Assembly (NCBI GenBank): GCA_027559495.1
Contig: JAMXSV010000010.1
Coordinates: forward strand, 124,001 to 188,000
Length of the DNA stretch: 64,000 nt
Source: Aurifilum marmelostoma
Taxonomy: Eukaryota; Ascomycota; Sordariomycetes; Diaporthales; Cryphonectriaceae
Direction: 5' to 3'
Made by a program: the position numbers and the translations under genes
Shown here: positions 25,327 through 36,777 of the stretch, piece after piece
Layout of the letters: every line of letters begins with the position of its first letter
How positions within the stretch are numbered: position 1 is the stretch's first letter
Notes under the pieces: model-generated
What the model was told of the DNA's origin: nothing
What the model saw: only the letters and a program-made list of their open reading frames with translations
Databases searched by the model: none

Positions 25327-26698
25327 ATGCCCCGAGATAAGACACCGACCAAACAAGGTGCCAGCCTCTCCAAGGCCATTGACGCCTTTGTACCCATTGA
25401 CGACCTGCTCGCAGAGCTGAAGGAGGGAGGTCCAGCATCTCCTGGTGCTTCTAGCCCAGGCCACAGGACTCGAGCCCACAGCGAGTCCTCATCTGTCAGC
25501 GATCATGAGATGACACCTAAAGCCTCTATGAACTTCACCAAGCCAACAGAACACATCTCCAGCCGTCGAAAGGGCAAAGAACCCGCAACTGACCAATATC
25601 ACCAGACCCGACAACGGACAGAACACCACCGACTCCCCACGCAGCCCCTGCCCCGACTCCCTATCGATCTACCTACAGAGGACTACGCCGCCATCACCCA
25701 GACACCAAAGTTCCCACATTACCTCGACTACCCAGCACGAATTCATCACCTCAAGCACCCCTCGTCCGCCCCTTACTCCTCCTCCTCCTCATGGGAGGAC
25801 ATCCACCTCCACCAGCGCGTCTCCCAGCCCCGCATCAACATCCGCTGGACACGCTTCGTCGAGTACCAAGACCGGCGCGCAATGACCAGCTTCTTCCGCT
25901 TTGCCGCCCCCGACGGCCAGTCCTTCCTCGGCTTCCGCCCGTACCGCGACATCCTTTTCCTCGACGCCCCGTATCTCACCGCCCACGCCGCGGCCCGTGC
26001 TGCCGCGCACAAGCGCTTCGGCGCTTCGCCCGACCTGGTCCCGTTCATTATGCCCGAGGACCGGACCAAGGTCACCCTCCTCGCGGTTGCAGCAGGTGCG
26101 TTCGCCCCCCCTGGCGTCGTCCGGCGCGGAGCTCGTGTCGCTGTGCGGTGTCCTGGACAGGGAGTTTCCGAATCTGCAGAGGCTGCTTGTGACGTCTATT
26201 GCCGTCGTGGATCGGCCTGTCAATGCGCGCTGGGATCTCGAGACGGATTTTGCGTACTGGGCAAGGCTTGACGCAGACGACAGAAAGTTACATGGCCGGG
26301 AGACATCGGCTGTGACCGTGCCTGGGGCGAGACACGCAGGCCGGCCTGCTCACGGCGAAAAGTCTTTGTTGCTAAAAAGGGTGGACGAGGCCTTTGCGCG
26401 GGCAAGGAGAGACGTCGCGACGAGAAGAGAGAAGACAGATAGGGTCAGGCACGGGACAGAGATGCCTGCTGCAGGTAAAGCGCGCGGCAAGAGTGAGAGA
26501 AAGTATACGGGAAGACATGGTGGTGCAGTGAACGGGTATGAGTCTGGATCTCCATCTGGCACAGGAGGCATGAATGACTTGAAGATCGAGCCATATGTGC
26601 TGCTGTACTTCCGCGATGCTTTCCGCCGTGCTGTCGAGAACGGGTGGGAGCCAGGTGATGTCCTCTCACTAGATGACGTTGTCGTGGAGATGCACTAA
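25327..26698 (+). CDS. Hypothetical protein; reading frame broken by one extra C
   Basis: Not recognised. The frame from ATG 25327 is open to a stop at 26271, but protein-like sequence leaves that frame at the C run 26105-26111 and continues one base later to a stop at 26698. Removing one base there gives about 456 residues. Before the run: DDLLAELKEGG, Ser/Thr/Pro-rich low complexity, then a compact segment (INIRWTRFVEYQDRRAMTSF, FLGFRPYRDILFLDAPY). After it: LVSLCGVLDREFPNLQRLL, FAYWARLDADDRKLHGRE, a basic linker, and a folded-looking end (PYVLLYFRDAFRRAVENGWE). No intron of normal size can explain the switch, since the nearest donor and acceptor are under 40 nt apart. It may be one intact gene with a sequencing error or a real pseudogene. 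Confidence 0.6.
26105..26111 (+). other. Frameshift site in C7 run
   Basis: Seven C residues where six would keep the upstream and downstream coding frames continuous. Confidence 0.75.
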
Positions 26699-26903
26699 AC
26701 TCACCAGCCAGAGCACACGAGCTACTTTGTAAATATGATAGCAAATTACTCGCGGCGATGCTGTTGACCAGCATATGCGCGACAGGGTGCAAGCTGGGCT
26801 CATTATGCTGCAACCTGTTGCAAACAGTTGCACAGTATCCTTTGGATCCTTGATAGATGATACGTAAATGTGATTCTTGGGGCCCCTTTGTCTCGCTTTT
26901 CCC

Positions 26904-29900
26904 TCAGAACATTTCCTTCATGTGCTGATAGACGCCCTCGTTCTCGCCAGCTGATCCGAAAGGACCTCCATTAGCAGAATAGACGCCCATGTGACTGTTC
27001 AAGTAGTCGTCAGTCCCGGCAAAGTGGCCGCCGCTGTGGGCAGTGCTATTCGCGAAGCCTTCAAATATCCTTGACATCTCGGTCTGCAAGCGCAGGCCGT
27101 TCTCCGAGTCCTCCGATTGGACTACTTGATGACCCGGGTTCTGCATCTGTCCACCTGTGGATCGCAGTGGATTCCTTCCAGTGTGGGGGGTTAGGCTCCC
27201 CATTCTGCTTGAAGAATGTTGTTGGCCGTAGTTTGGCGTCAACCCTGGGCTCGATGTTGACTGATGGCCGGCACTGCTGACAGAGCTTCGATGAGATGTG
27301 CTTGACAGGCCGATCTGATTGTGGCCACCGTATGCCATACCAGGCATCATCAGTGACCCGTTCTCACGCCGTTTCGGATCCTCGTCCTGCTGCAAGCCAA
27401 GCCGAGGCGCATAAGCCTTGAGGCTCTTTACAGTTCTCCACAGCCGCTGGCTGACCCAGCTCTTCGACGACAAGTCCTTGATGAGTTCCAGAGCCATGTG
27501 GAACTCCTGCCGGCATTGGGAGCTGAAGGCGACCGGCGCATGTGTTGATGCGAGAAAGAGGACGGCGATGGATGAGGTCAAGAAATGATGGTAAAAGACC
27601 TGTATACGATTATACACAATGCTGTGACTGTTCAATAGAGCGAGGTACTGGATGGTCTCCTTGGCGAGGTCCACGACGCGCTGCGCAAAGTCTCTGTTCT
27701 GTGTGATGCTGGAAGCGGTATGCAATACCGGTGTGTAGAGCCAGATTCGAATCTGTCGCAGACATGAGCGCATGAACAGTATCATCTGAGGTGGTCGAAG
27801 AGAGAAGAAGGAAAGAAAGAAAGAAGAAGTGTGTGGTCATTTTTACCTGGTTTAGTCTCAAGCGAGTCCAGATCTGAAGGCGCTCGACATTATATGTTTC
27901 AGTACCGGGCACCGGTATGAGATTGCCGAGACCGCGAATCCTGATCTTTTGCGGAACGGTCTCATACCACTCCAGAATTTCTTCATCCATTTTCTGGAAG
28001 TCCTCTCTCTTCAGATCTCGGATGAGGACGTCATCAAAATAATCCACCAGCCGCCAGATCTTGGAGCTGAGTTTCGCAAAGGTGATCAGAGACGTTAGGT
28101 AGGGGTAGTCCTCCTGCGTGGCAAAGTCAGCGCTTTCATATGGCAACAAAGTCGAAGTGGGAAGAAGATAAAGGGCTTACAGGCCATGGCAGATGCGGGT
28201 CGATCTTGTCGTCATGAACGACAAAGGGAAATCCGGTGCCGAAGCTCCACCGACGATCAAGCACATACGCGGACCAAAACGTGTTGATGGCGTTTTTGCG
28301 CTCCTGCTCTCCTGCGATTTTTGCGATGCCATCTCTCCGGTGCAGGCCCATCTCCAGGCACAGACGAGCAACTTGACCCATAACCCTCCAGGCGAGGACC
28401 TCCTCATTCTCCAGGAATCTGAAGCCCCCGACAAGGGCGAGAAACGGTAGCTTCGTGACATCACTAGGATCGCTCATGAGGAGCCTGTCTGCGATGGGCT
28501 GTATGCTGGTCCACAGCCGGGTGGCCTTGGCGCTATAGCCATGCTCCTCCACCACCAGAGCGCAGCACATGATGATCTTGAGCTCCAGCGTCTTGATATC
28601 GCTGAAACCTTCAAAGTGACCTACGCCTTGCCTCCTGGACGACTCCATCCAGTCTGCAACGGCCTGAGCGTGGGCGATGACGTCGTTGATGTTGACGACT
28701 GGGTACATGATGCCGACTTCGTCTTCGTGGAGCCTGCACAGCCGTATCATCTCGGCCTTGTCATATTCCCAGAGAGGGTCCAAGGGCCTCCTCGCGACAT
28801 CCAGTCCGCCAGAGGACGTAGGTGGTAGCGGGGACTGAGCGGGGCTGTCGTCCAGGACAATGGCGTTGTCCTCGCTGCCTTCGGCGCCACTGTATCCCAT
28901 GTTTTGCAGCGTAGCCTTGGCGACGTTGACGTGGGACGACGCGCTGGTCGGACCACGGAAGAGCAGCGGCGGCCGAAACGACGGCAGGTCTGCCTTGTGC
29001 ATAGAAGAGGTGGAGGTGGCGGGAGAAGGGCCGACATTGGCAGCGGCGGTGGGCAGCGGAAGGACCCGGTCGTGAAGGGGGGCCAAGCGCTGCGTCTCCT
29101 GCTGCAGGTCGTTCACCCTCCGCTGGAGGGCATCCATCTGTTCCTGGAGGAGGGTCAAGGTGTCGTTCATGTGCTTGAACTCGTCTGACTCCTTGAAGCT
29201 GTTGGAGCAGCAGTTTGGGGCGTAGAGGCACTGCAGGTTGAGGTTGCCACATCTCTGGCAGGGCGTCTCGCCATTGCATTTAATCTTCCGCCGCTTGCAC
29301 TCGTTACTGTAGGTAGGAGGGGAAGAGAAGGTCAGTCATTCAGCCACTCTAGTCAGTGTTTGCCCGCCGGCCAAACGAGGAGCAAGCCATAGCACGACAG
29401 TCCGGGCGGTCTTCAGCCCTCCACTGAGAGCGCTGGGGCGAACCGGTCCTGGTGAGACCCGTGTTGGCGGGGCAGGATGGCGGAGGCAGGGAAGGGTCTT
29501 GGTGGCTACATACCAAGCTATTGAGATATACTATAAACATTGTCGAGATGATGATGTCAGCCTCAAGCTACGTACTATCTCTCGGTGCCTCCTTCGACCC
29601 AAGAGGTCGAGGAGGATAGCAATAGAGGGGGGAAGTGGGAGCGTGTGAGAGAACGGGGGGGGGGCCCTTACCCTATTCCTCCTGCTTCTCTGCTGCTTCT
29701 GTGAGCTTTCGTCGGGAGATGCATCAGGCTTGCGCTTGATACCCGCAGCGGCAGAGGCATTGGCCCCCCGCAGGACCGCCGCCGCCAGACGATTGAGCAG
29801 GGTGAGAATAGATATTGGTGGTAGCAAAGTGAGCAGTTGTTGGTGATGGGAGTGCGGAATTACCTCCGAGGGCGGAACCGGGCGACTGCTGGCTGCTGGG

Positions 29901-30206
29901 GTGACGTGGAGTCGAATAGCTGTTGGATGTGCCCGCGCGCGTGTGTGCGTGGCCGTGACCGTGAACTTCTCCTCCACCTCCTCCTGCTCCCGCTCCTGTG
30001 CCTGCGGTTGGTGTTGTCATTGGGCCGGCGCCTGGACCTGAACTTGAGCCGGTGCCTACACCTGCACCCGGACCTGAACCTCCTGCGCTTGAGGCTCCTG
30101 AGACGGAGCCTGGGCCCGAGCGTGGGCCCGAGCCTGACCTCGCCGCGGCAAGAGTCCCTGGCAGGAAGGATCTCAGGTCGCTGACCTGGGTCTCGAGGTG
30201 CTCCAT
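26904..30206 (-). CDS. Zn2Cys6 transcription factor with fungal-specific regulatory domain
   Basis: Nuclear DNA-binding regulator. Exons, read leftward: 30206-29672 (contains a one-base frame break at 29764-29769), 29530-29514 (17 nt), 29306-28181, 28113-27847, 27752-26904; about 930 residues once the break is bridged. The binuclear zinc cluster is CNECKRRKIKCNGETPCQRC followed by a sixth Cys six residues later (GNLNLQCLY). Its first Cys is completed across the splice junction of the 17-nt exon (YISIAC). A coiled coil follows (MNDTLTLLQEQMDALQRRVN). The regulatory domain has VARLCLEMGLHRRDG and NAINTFWSAYVLDRRWSFGT. The N-terminal part is Gly/Ser/Pro low complexity. The start is uncertain: the frame is open above 30206 but without an ATG, so an upstream exon is possible. 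An alternative acceptor at 27785 would add 11 residues. Target genes unknown. Confidence 0.85.
29514..29530 (-). other. 17-nt micro-exon carrying the first zinc-cluster Cys
   Basis: Bounded by acceptor TTTATAG and donor GTATGT on the minus strand. It encodes YISIA plus two bases of the first Cys codon of the zinc cluster. Skipping it would remove a zinc ligand and shift the frame. Confidence 0.8.
29764..29769 (-). other. Frameshift site in C6 run (G6 on the coding strand)
   Basis: The Ser/Gly/Pro-rich N-terminal frame and the frame entering the zinc cluster (IKRKPDASPDESSQKQQRSR) differ by one base exactly here. No AG acceptor lies between the last possible donor and the run. Confidence 0.75.
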
Positions 30207-32535
30207 TGTCCCTGAGTCTGAGTCTGAGCCAGAGAGGTGTGGCTGGGTAACGCTCTCATTGTCGTCGTTGTTCTCGTCCAGGTGCCAAGTCTTCAATCTT
30301 CTCCCTTGCGGAGCGGAAGAGACTCACTCGGCTGGGAGAGAAATTGGGAATGCTAGACCCTGGGCCAGTCTCCGTCCACCACCCATGCAGGCTGAGTGAG
30401 CAGGGCGGGCTGGCTGGCTGGCTTGGCTAGCTGGCCGACTATTTCGGAGGGGCGGCTGGCGGCTGGCTTTTTGCCTGGACGGCAGGCTCTCAAAAAGCTT
30501 GGGAGAGACCTGTGTGTCCACTGGACGGAGGAAACAGATTTGGGGGGGGGGGTTGTTGGAAGCGGGAGTGTGTGGCGTCGAGCTGTACACCCTCAAGCCT
30601 GTACGTGCTTGCAAGAATAGCCTGGCGTGCCTGGAACCCCGCTGGAAAGGGAACGCTGTGGGGGTCCATGCGCCCCCCCCCCAAGGTTTGGAGCAGTGGG
30701 CCCTGTCATAGGTGGACTCGACCCGCTAAAACACTCACCGTACATACTATGGCGCACTGAAAGTTCGACACCAGGTCCTATGCAGTAATCTGTCCCAGCC
30801 CATCCCGTCCCCTGTGGTACAGTACCTGAGTAGTACCACCGACCTCCTCCTCCCCACATTCGAGCGTCAGGTGTCTCGGGTGTCAACCTCCAGCCGTGAT
30901 CTTGCCGACGCAGAGAGCCTCTTCAGACAGGGTTTTGCTTGATCCATTGGCCAGTCCATTGGCTGGTGGTGTCCCAAAGACTCGACAACAGCTCGAATCT
31001 CGAGGGGAGGCGATCGGTTCAGGCAAGTCTTGAATCTACTGTACTTTTAAATTCTACACAGGTAGTCGTTGTCTCCCCCTGGTTCGACATTGAGGCTCGT
31101 AATGTGGACCAATCATGCAGACAGATACAGACCACATCCTGGGCATGTAATGAAAATTATCCATCCTAAGGATCCATCAGTGCTTTCGCTTCCCCGCGAA
31201 GATGATCCCAGGGCAGCCCATTCCATACATGATAGGTGCTCCTTTGTGGAACGCACCAAGGACGCGCACAGCAGGCAGACCATTATCGCATGAGGACCCG
31301 ATTGCTACCCACACTGTGAAACACTACATCGGGTTCTTATGATTACTTTCTAAATTACTACCTGTTGGCCAGGATTCCACTAGGTAGGTGACACTATCGG
31401 AGGGTGTGTTGTGAGACTTCAAGGCTGTGCCAAACCCTATTCCCACTCCTTGCACAGCATACAGTCACCCAGGAAAGATGGCCAAGGCTTCTCTGATACT
31501 ACATCGAGGACCATTGGTGACACCTTGATCGGACATTCTCAGGTGATACTCCCTTGCCAGTACGGTCGAGATGCTCTCGGCGTTACTTGAGCTACCGCTT
31601 CATTCTTTCCCCCCCCCCTCCCACTCTCTGAATCTTGCCTCGCCGTCCTACTTACTGTCAAGCCTGGCAAAGACGAGGACCAGCAACTGATGTGCAGACA
31701 GCTTCGCGGTGCTCATTTCCGAGTCCCATCTGGTGCAAGACAAGAACATGTTCGTTGAGGTTTAGCAGTGTTTCTCGTTGCCTATCATCACAGTCCTGAG
31801 CATCTGGATAAATTTCACTGCCCTTGTCACCAGGTCGTACACGGCAGACATCGGGTGTGTCAAGGTTCAAGACGGCCGAAAGGCAACTGGGGGCCAAATC
31901 ATGTTGACGACGAGAAGCAGTGGACGTCAGCGACGAAGCTCGCTCGCTGCCTTTTGCCGGAATTAAACGATTGTAGGTGGGTTTGTCATGGCAGAGTTGT
32001 GGAGCCCAACGGCAGTAAAGGGCTTGCTCATTTCAAGGACAGCTGGAGAGGATCACGATCTGTTTGACTTAGACATGAACATCATAAAGACCCGACTCTA
32101 TTTGTGCCTCCTTCTCTCGCTTTAGTTATCTATCAGGAATAGTCCCTGGACTATACGAGATGCCATCGTTGCCTCGCGGAACGGCGAACTTGCCACCGAA
32201 CCTCCTTTGTTTTTGATAGATATACAGACAGTCTGCTGGGCATCTCGTGGAAAGGCTCCCCTACTATGGGGTGCCATCATCGATGTACGCACCAGAGACG
32301 TGTCACCAGAGCTTCTCCAGATCAACAGGCATCCCTGTCTGACCACCCTCGGCAGGGCACGAGAGACGGTCACTGGCAGGATGCCGTCAACCCTCCGCGG
32401 ACGAACATTCCTCCCAACACCCTTTCTCGGTTTTGAGTTCCGAGTCAACAACCCCCACACATCTCCCCGTTCTCGGCGCGGCCTTGATCCCATTGCAGCA
32501 AGCCCTGCTGCAACTACCAGACGGGAAGGGAGCCC
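30207..32535. other. Intergenic, promoter side of the transcription factor
   Basis: 2.3 kb. The first ~90 bases remain in frame with the transcription factor and may be coding. Contains G/C runs near 30540, 30673 and 31609. No other gene seen. Confidence 0.55.
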
Positions 32536-33900
32536 CTAGATCTTCTCGCCTTCGAGGATGGGCTTCGCCTCCTCGCTCTTCCACCAGCTCACACCATCCT
32601 CTCCAGGAAAGGTGAACTTGTCCATGCTGTCAGGCTTCATCTCGACGCTGTAGCCTGGCTCGACCGGCGTCTGGTAGTAGCCATCCTTGATGACGCTCGG
32701 GTGCAGGAAGTGCTCGTGCAGGTGGTCGACGTACTCGAGCACCGACAGCTTGCCGCTGACCACGACATAGTCGATGGTGCTCAGGTGCTGCGTGTACTCG
32801 GGCAGGCCCACACCTCCCGAGTGCGGCACGATGGGCACGCCGTACTTCTTGGCGATGAGGAGGACGGCGAGCACCTCGTTGACGCCACCCATACGGCACG
32901 CATCGATCTGGCAGACGTCGATAGCGCCGCTCATCAGGAGCTGCTTGAAGACGACGCGGTTCTGGCACATCTCGCCGGTGGCGACGCCGATGCCGTACGG
33001 CTTGAGAGCATCACGCACGGCCTTGTGGCCCAGGATGTCGTCGGGCGATGTCGGCTCCTCGATGAACCACGGCTTGAACTCCTTCAGCTGCTCCATGTAG
33101 GAGATGGCCTCCGGGACAGACCAGACCTGGTTGGCGTCCACCATCAGGACGTTACCCTTGTCGTACCCGATGATCTCGCGGGCGATGGACAGCCGGTGGC
33201 GGTCCTGCTCCACGCTGCCGCCCACCTTGAGCTTGAAGTGCCTGTAGCCGTTGGCCAGAGTCTCGCGCAGCAGAGCCTTCATCTTGTCCTCGCCGTAGCC
33301 CAGCCACCCGGCCGAGGTGGTGTAAGCGGGCACAGCTCTCGAGTTCTCCGCGTCCTTGATCCGCGCGGCCTTGCCGCCCTCGTTCTCCTTCAGCATTGCG
33401 ATCGCCTCCTCGGGCGTGATCGCGTCGGTGATGTACCTGAAGTCGATACACGCCACAAACTCCTCGGGCGACATCTCGGCCACGATCCGCCAGACAGGCT
33501 TGCCCAGGACCTTGGCCCAGAGATCCCACACGGCGTTGACCACGGCGCCCAGGGCGAGGTGGATGACACCCTTCTCCGGGCCGATCCAGCGCAGCTGGCT
33601 GTCGTTGACGAGATGCCGCCACGTCTTGCCCCAGTTGGTGCCGACCAGATCAGACAGCTTCCTGCCCTTGATGCGGTCTGCGACGTGGTTGATGGCAGCA
33701 CAGACGATGTCGTTGCCACGGCCGATGGTGAAGGTCATGCCATGGCCCGTGAACTTCGGGTCAGAGGTCGACAGGATGCAGTAGGCTGAAGAGTAGTCGC
33801 CGGCAGCGTTCATGGCATCACTGCCGGTCTTGTCAAGAGAGGTCGGGAAGCGGACATCTCTGGTGGTCCAGCCCGTGATGGTGATGTCTGTGGACGCCAT
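32536..33900 (-). CDS. lgd1: L-galactonate dehydratase
   Basis: Second enzyme of the fungal reductive D-galacturonate (pectin) pathway: converts L-galactonate to 2-keto-3-deoxy-L-galactonate in the cytosol. Called lgd1 in Trichoderma and gaaB in Aspergillus. Intronless, 454 residues, ATG at 33900. Enolase-superfamily layout: N-terminal capping domain, then a barrel with the acid/base Lys near 222 (FKLKVGG), metal ligands near Asp254 (LMVDANQVW), Glu281 (FIEEPTSPDD) and Glu309 (GEMCQNR), and His near 359 (VPHSGGVGLPEY). The sequence is very close to the Trichoderma enzyme as I know it, which separates it from L-rhamnonate and L-fuconate dehydratases of the same superfamily. The other pathway genes are not in this window. 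A candidate galacturonate-responsive promoter element lies about 420 bases upstream. Confidence 0.95.
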   Translation of the reverse strand: MASTDITITGWTTRDVRFPTSLDKTGSDAMNAAGDYSSAYCILSTSDPKFTGHGMTFTIGRGNDIVCAAINHVADRIKGRKLSDLVGTNWGKTWRHLVNDSQLRWIGPEKGVIHLALGAVVNAVWDLWAKVLGKPVWRIVAEMSPEEFVACIDFRYITDAITPEEAIAMLKENEGGKAARIKDAENSRAVPAYTTSAGWLGYGEDKMKALLRETLANGYRHFKLKVGGSVEQDRHRLSIAREIIGYDKGNVLMVDANQVWSVPEAISYMEQLKEFKPWFIEEPTSPDDILGHKAVRDALKPYGIGVATGEMCQNRVVFKQLLMSGAIDVCQIDACRMGGVNEVLAVLLIAKKYGVPIVPHSGGVGLPEYTQHLSTIDYVVVSGKLSVLEYVDHLHEHFLHPSVIKDGYYQTPVEPGYSVEMKPDSMDKFTFPGEDGVSWWKSEEAKPILEGEKI

Positions 33901-34867
33901 ATTGTCGTCAGGCAGCCAAGGTGCTCAGGCTTTGTGCTGAAGACGAGGGGTTTAGGAGAGGCAGAGGGGAATTGGGGGGCTCGAACAGCGAGGGCGGAGG
34001 AGGGGATGGAGGCAAGGAGAGGAAAGGGCGATGATGGTATTCACAGGGTCGAGAAGAGAGGCAATTAATATCTTTTCTGAGACGAGAATACGGTGATTTT
34101 ATACGAAGGGAAAATTGTCACGCTACCGGCCTTCTATCACCCGTTTCACCTAACAAGATAGGCTGACATTTTTGCCGCCATTCTGCTGCTAACTGGGACT
34201 TGACTTGCCATCCAAGGAGGGCATCGTCGCCAAGGGTGCCGGACTGGGGAGTAGCAGCTGCGGAGGAGGGGCACGGAGGGGTAAAGGTGGGGGTTCCATG
34301 TCCAGCCATGTCACATGCTGATTGGTGGAAAATCCGCCGCGGAGAAATGTACTAACGATTTACCCTCGCGCCTTCTGTCAACTCGGGTCGTACTTTGATC
34401 GAATTCAGTGATCATGAGACATGATGAAGATTTTCCCCTGGTTCTTCTAGAACACAGTCCTCCTTCCGTTCCATCCAAATTTCACTCATCTTATCCGTTC
34501 AACGGCAGTCGGCAGGTTCCCCGCTGCTTATACTATACAGACCAGCTGGTTCCGGGCGGCGCCGGCTGGCATCAACGCCCTCCATGTACGGACCGTACTC
34601 GACTGCTTCTCCATAAGCTGAGATCATATGAAGAGATCATATTGGTCAATTGAGTCATCTGGTACGTGTTGGTACAGTTTTTTGGGTGATAGAGTACAGG
34701 AGGCACGATTGTTGTCCTCGAAAATCCAAAACTTGAGCCCTCAACGCCGAACGCTGACAATGCAAAGGTATCTTAAAAAAACATCCCCTCCCACACAGGA
34801 TGCTGTCCAATTCCTTCCACCAACGCCACGAGGGAAATTTCAATTCCCTCTTCTCTGTTCCGGTTGT
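33901..34867. other. Promoter of lgd1 and 3' region of the HeLo-pseudokinase gene
   Basis: No gene seen. Holds the candidate galacturonate-responsive element at 34321-34329. Confidence 0.65.
34321..34329 (-). promoter_or_regulatory. Candidate D-galacturonate-responsive element (TCCNCCAAT)
   Basis: The plus-strand bases ATTGGTGGA read TCCACCAAT on the minus strand, the same strand as lgd1, about 420 bases before its start. This is an exact match to the element described in Aspergillus niger pectin-catabolism promoters and assigned to the regulator GaaR. It also contains a CCAAT box, so it might be a CCAAT-factor site instead. Confidence 0.55.
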
Positions 34868-36777
34868 TCATATCTTGATACTGTCCAGCTTCCGAATCAC
34901 TCTCTCCCCAAATTCCAGCTGGAGTCGGGCATCATAGTTCGTCTGCCGGTCATCGACCCCGTCGAATCCGTCGAATCCGAAATCACCAGACAGACAGCTT
35001 GTCACCGCTGCCATGTAGACATCTCCAACGTCCGCCGCCAGGTTCATCAGCCCTTCTTGGCTGAGGAGCCGTGTCTGCGCATCTCTCGCATCTTCAACTC
35101 GAATGCCCTGCGCAGCATTGATGCCTAGAATGACGTCGACAGGTTTCCACATGCCTATCTCGTACAGCACTACCCCGAGGCTGTATATGTCGTGGATCTT
35201 GGTGAAGCCTTGCGGTCCGTCGCGCGGTACCCTGAACTGCGTGGCGGGATGGCGGTACAGGTCGTGGTGTGCGGCGGGTCTGTCTGACGCCTCCTCGTCC
35301 GAGTTCGCAGGATGCGCGTAATCAAACCCAACAAGATATGGCCCTGCCGAGATGCTGAAGGGGAACACAATGTTCTCGCTCCGCAGTCCCTTGTGGGTCC
35401 AGCTTGTCGCGTGAAGATACCAGATCGATGTGGCTACCGCTCGAGCCATCTGGAGTCTGGAGGTCAAGGACGGTTTTGGTTGCCGCGAACTGATCATCTC
35501 AGATAACCGGGGTGGCAGGTACGCACCCTCTCCCCGAAAGGCGAAGCCGAATCGACGATTGTCTGGTTCGTACATGTATCCTACACAGCCCGGAACCCGG
35601 AATCCCTCGGGTTTCTGGTCGTCTCTGAGGACTGTAGCAAGTTTGGCGATACGATTCTCTAGGTAAGAAGGCGGCTTTCCTTGATAGTTGACCGGCTGGT
35701 CTGCCACGGTGCGTCAGCTCATCATCCCTGACCTTTACGAATGCGGCATCTGGCCCAAAGGGCAAGACGTACAGTATCTCCATTCCACCCATACAGGAAT
35801 ATCCTCATAGATACCCCATGCTCCAGAAGGCAAGCCTTCAAGATTATCTTCACCCATGATCAACATCTTTTTGCTGTCCAGACGTATTGAGCGCAGCGAT
35901 TTGTGCGTGTCTCCCAGGTGAGATTTAATAAGGGCCTCATCAAACGCATCGTCCGCCCCCCTCCATTGCAATATTGAATGCTTTGAAACGGGCGAGTCGC
36001 AACAGGCGTTTTTCATGAGGCGGCATGATCTTGTATTTTGTCGTTGCATTCAACGAAGCCATCAGGTCGATGAGTTGCTCGAACTTGTCGGTTGTCTGCA
36101 GGATCGATGTGAAGGAATCCTGCTGCATCTGCAGATGATTGTCCTGCTGACGCCTGTCGAAAAAGTAGACCATGTTCTCGTTCAGAGCGGTCAGTTTCGC
36201 CAGCAGCAGCTCGAACTCGGTCCTGTCGAAAGAAGCCCATCTCAGCCGCCGGGGAAAGGCTCGTGTCTTCTTGACGAACGACATTGCTTTGCGTTGCAGC
36301 GAGAGATTGGACCGGATAGAGGCGGCCTCAGATCCCTCATCCGCGCTCCCATAGTCGCTGTCGATACTCGACCGGTCCAGTTCGACCTCGTAGGACCCGC
36401 TCAGCCTTACAAGCTCCAGCAGAACGAGCCTGACGTCCTGGAGCGAACCGTTGACCTTTTGTTTGTTGAGTCGCAATCCAGAGCTCATTGTTCTCTCATC
36501 CTCGGAGAGATTAGCCAGGACTGCCCAGTCCACAAGCTTGTCTCGTTCTATTCGAAGTCGGACCTGGAGGTATCGACTGTTCTGCGGCATGTCGGAGGCC
36601 TCTAACAGCAGCTGGTAGACTATTTGAGCCCCTCGTCAGTGATCAAACGCGCAGAATTTCAGCGCCATTGCACGATACTGTATCTGCCAGGTAAGAAGAT
36701 AACTCTCGGCGGAGCATCAGCAACTCACCTTTGACGCATATTGCGAAGAGCTCGAAGCTCAATGACGTGGCGTCCAT
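34868..36777 (-). CDS. HeLo-domain protein with C-terminal pseudokinase
   Basis: Exons, read leftward: 36777-36729, 36619-35773 (one-base break at 35956-35961), 35700-34868; about 575 residues if the break is bridged. The N-terminal part has the helical HeLo pattern known from HET-S-type fungal cell-death proteins (FELFAICVKVYQLLLEAS, LRIERDKLVDWAVLANL, long helices to about residue 220). The C-terminal half is a protein-kinase fold lacking catalytic residues: the position of the beta-3 Lys reads VEWRYY, HRD is replaced by HKG (THKGLRSENI), and DFG by GFD (LVGFDYA). The lobe architecture is otherwise kept (DIYSLGVVLYEIGMW). HeLo domains are membrane-targeting and related to the four-helix bundle of MLKL, so the likely role is regulated cell death or incompatibility. 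That role is inferred from domains only. No NLR gene is adjacent. Confidence 0.8.
35956..35961 (-). other. Frameshift site in C6 run (G6 on the coding strand)
   Basis: The HeLo frame (ARFKAFNIAME) runs to a stop just after the run. The frame one base away continues ADDAFDEALIKSHLGDT into the kinase-like half. Confidence 0.8.

Noticed and set aside
28541..29188. Plus-strand open frames opposite the transcription factor
   Set aside because: Antisense shadows of a GC-rich coding exon.
32701..33789. 362-codon plus-strand frame opposite lgd1
   Set aside because: Antisense shadow of a highly conserved enzyme gene; low-complexity Leu/Val/Asp/His composition.
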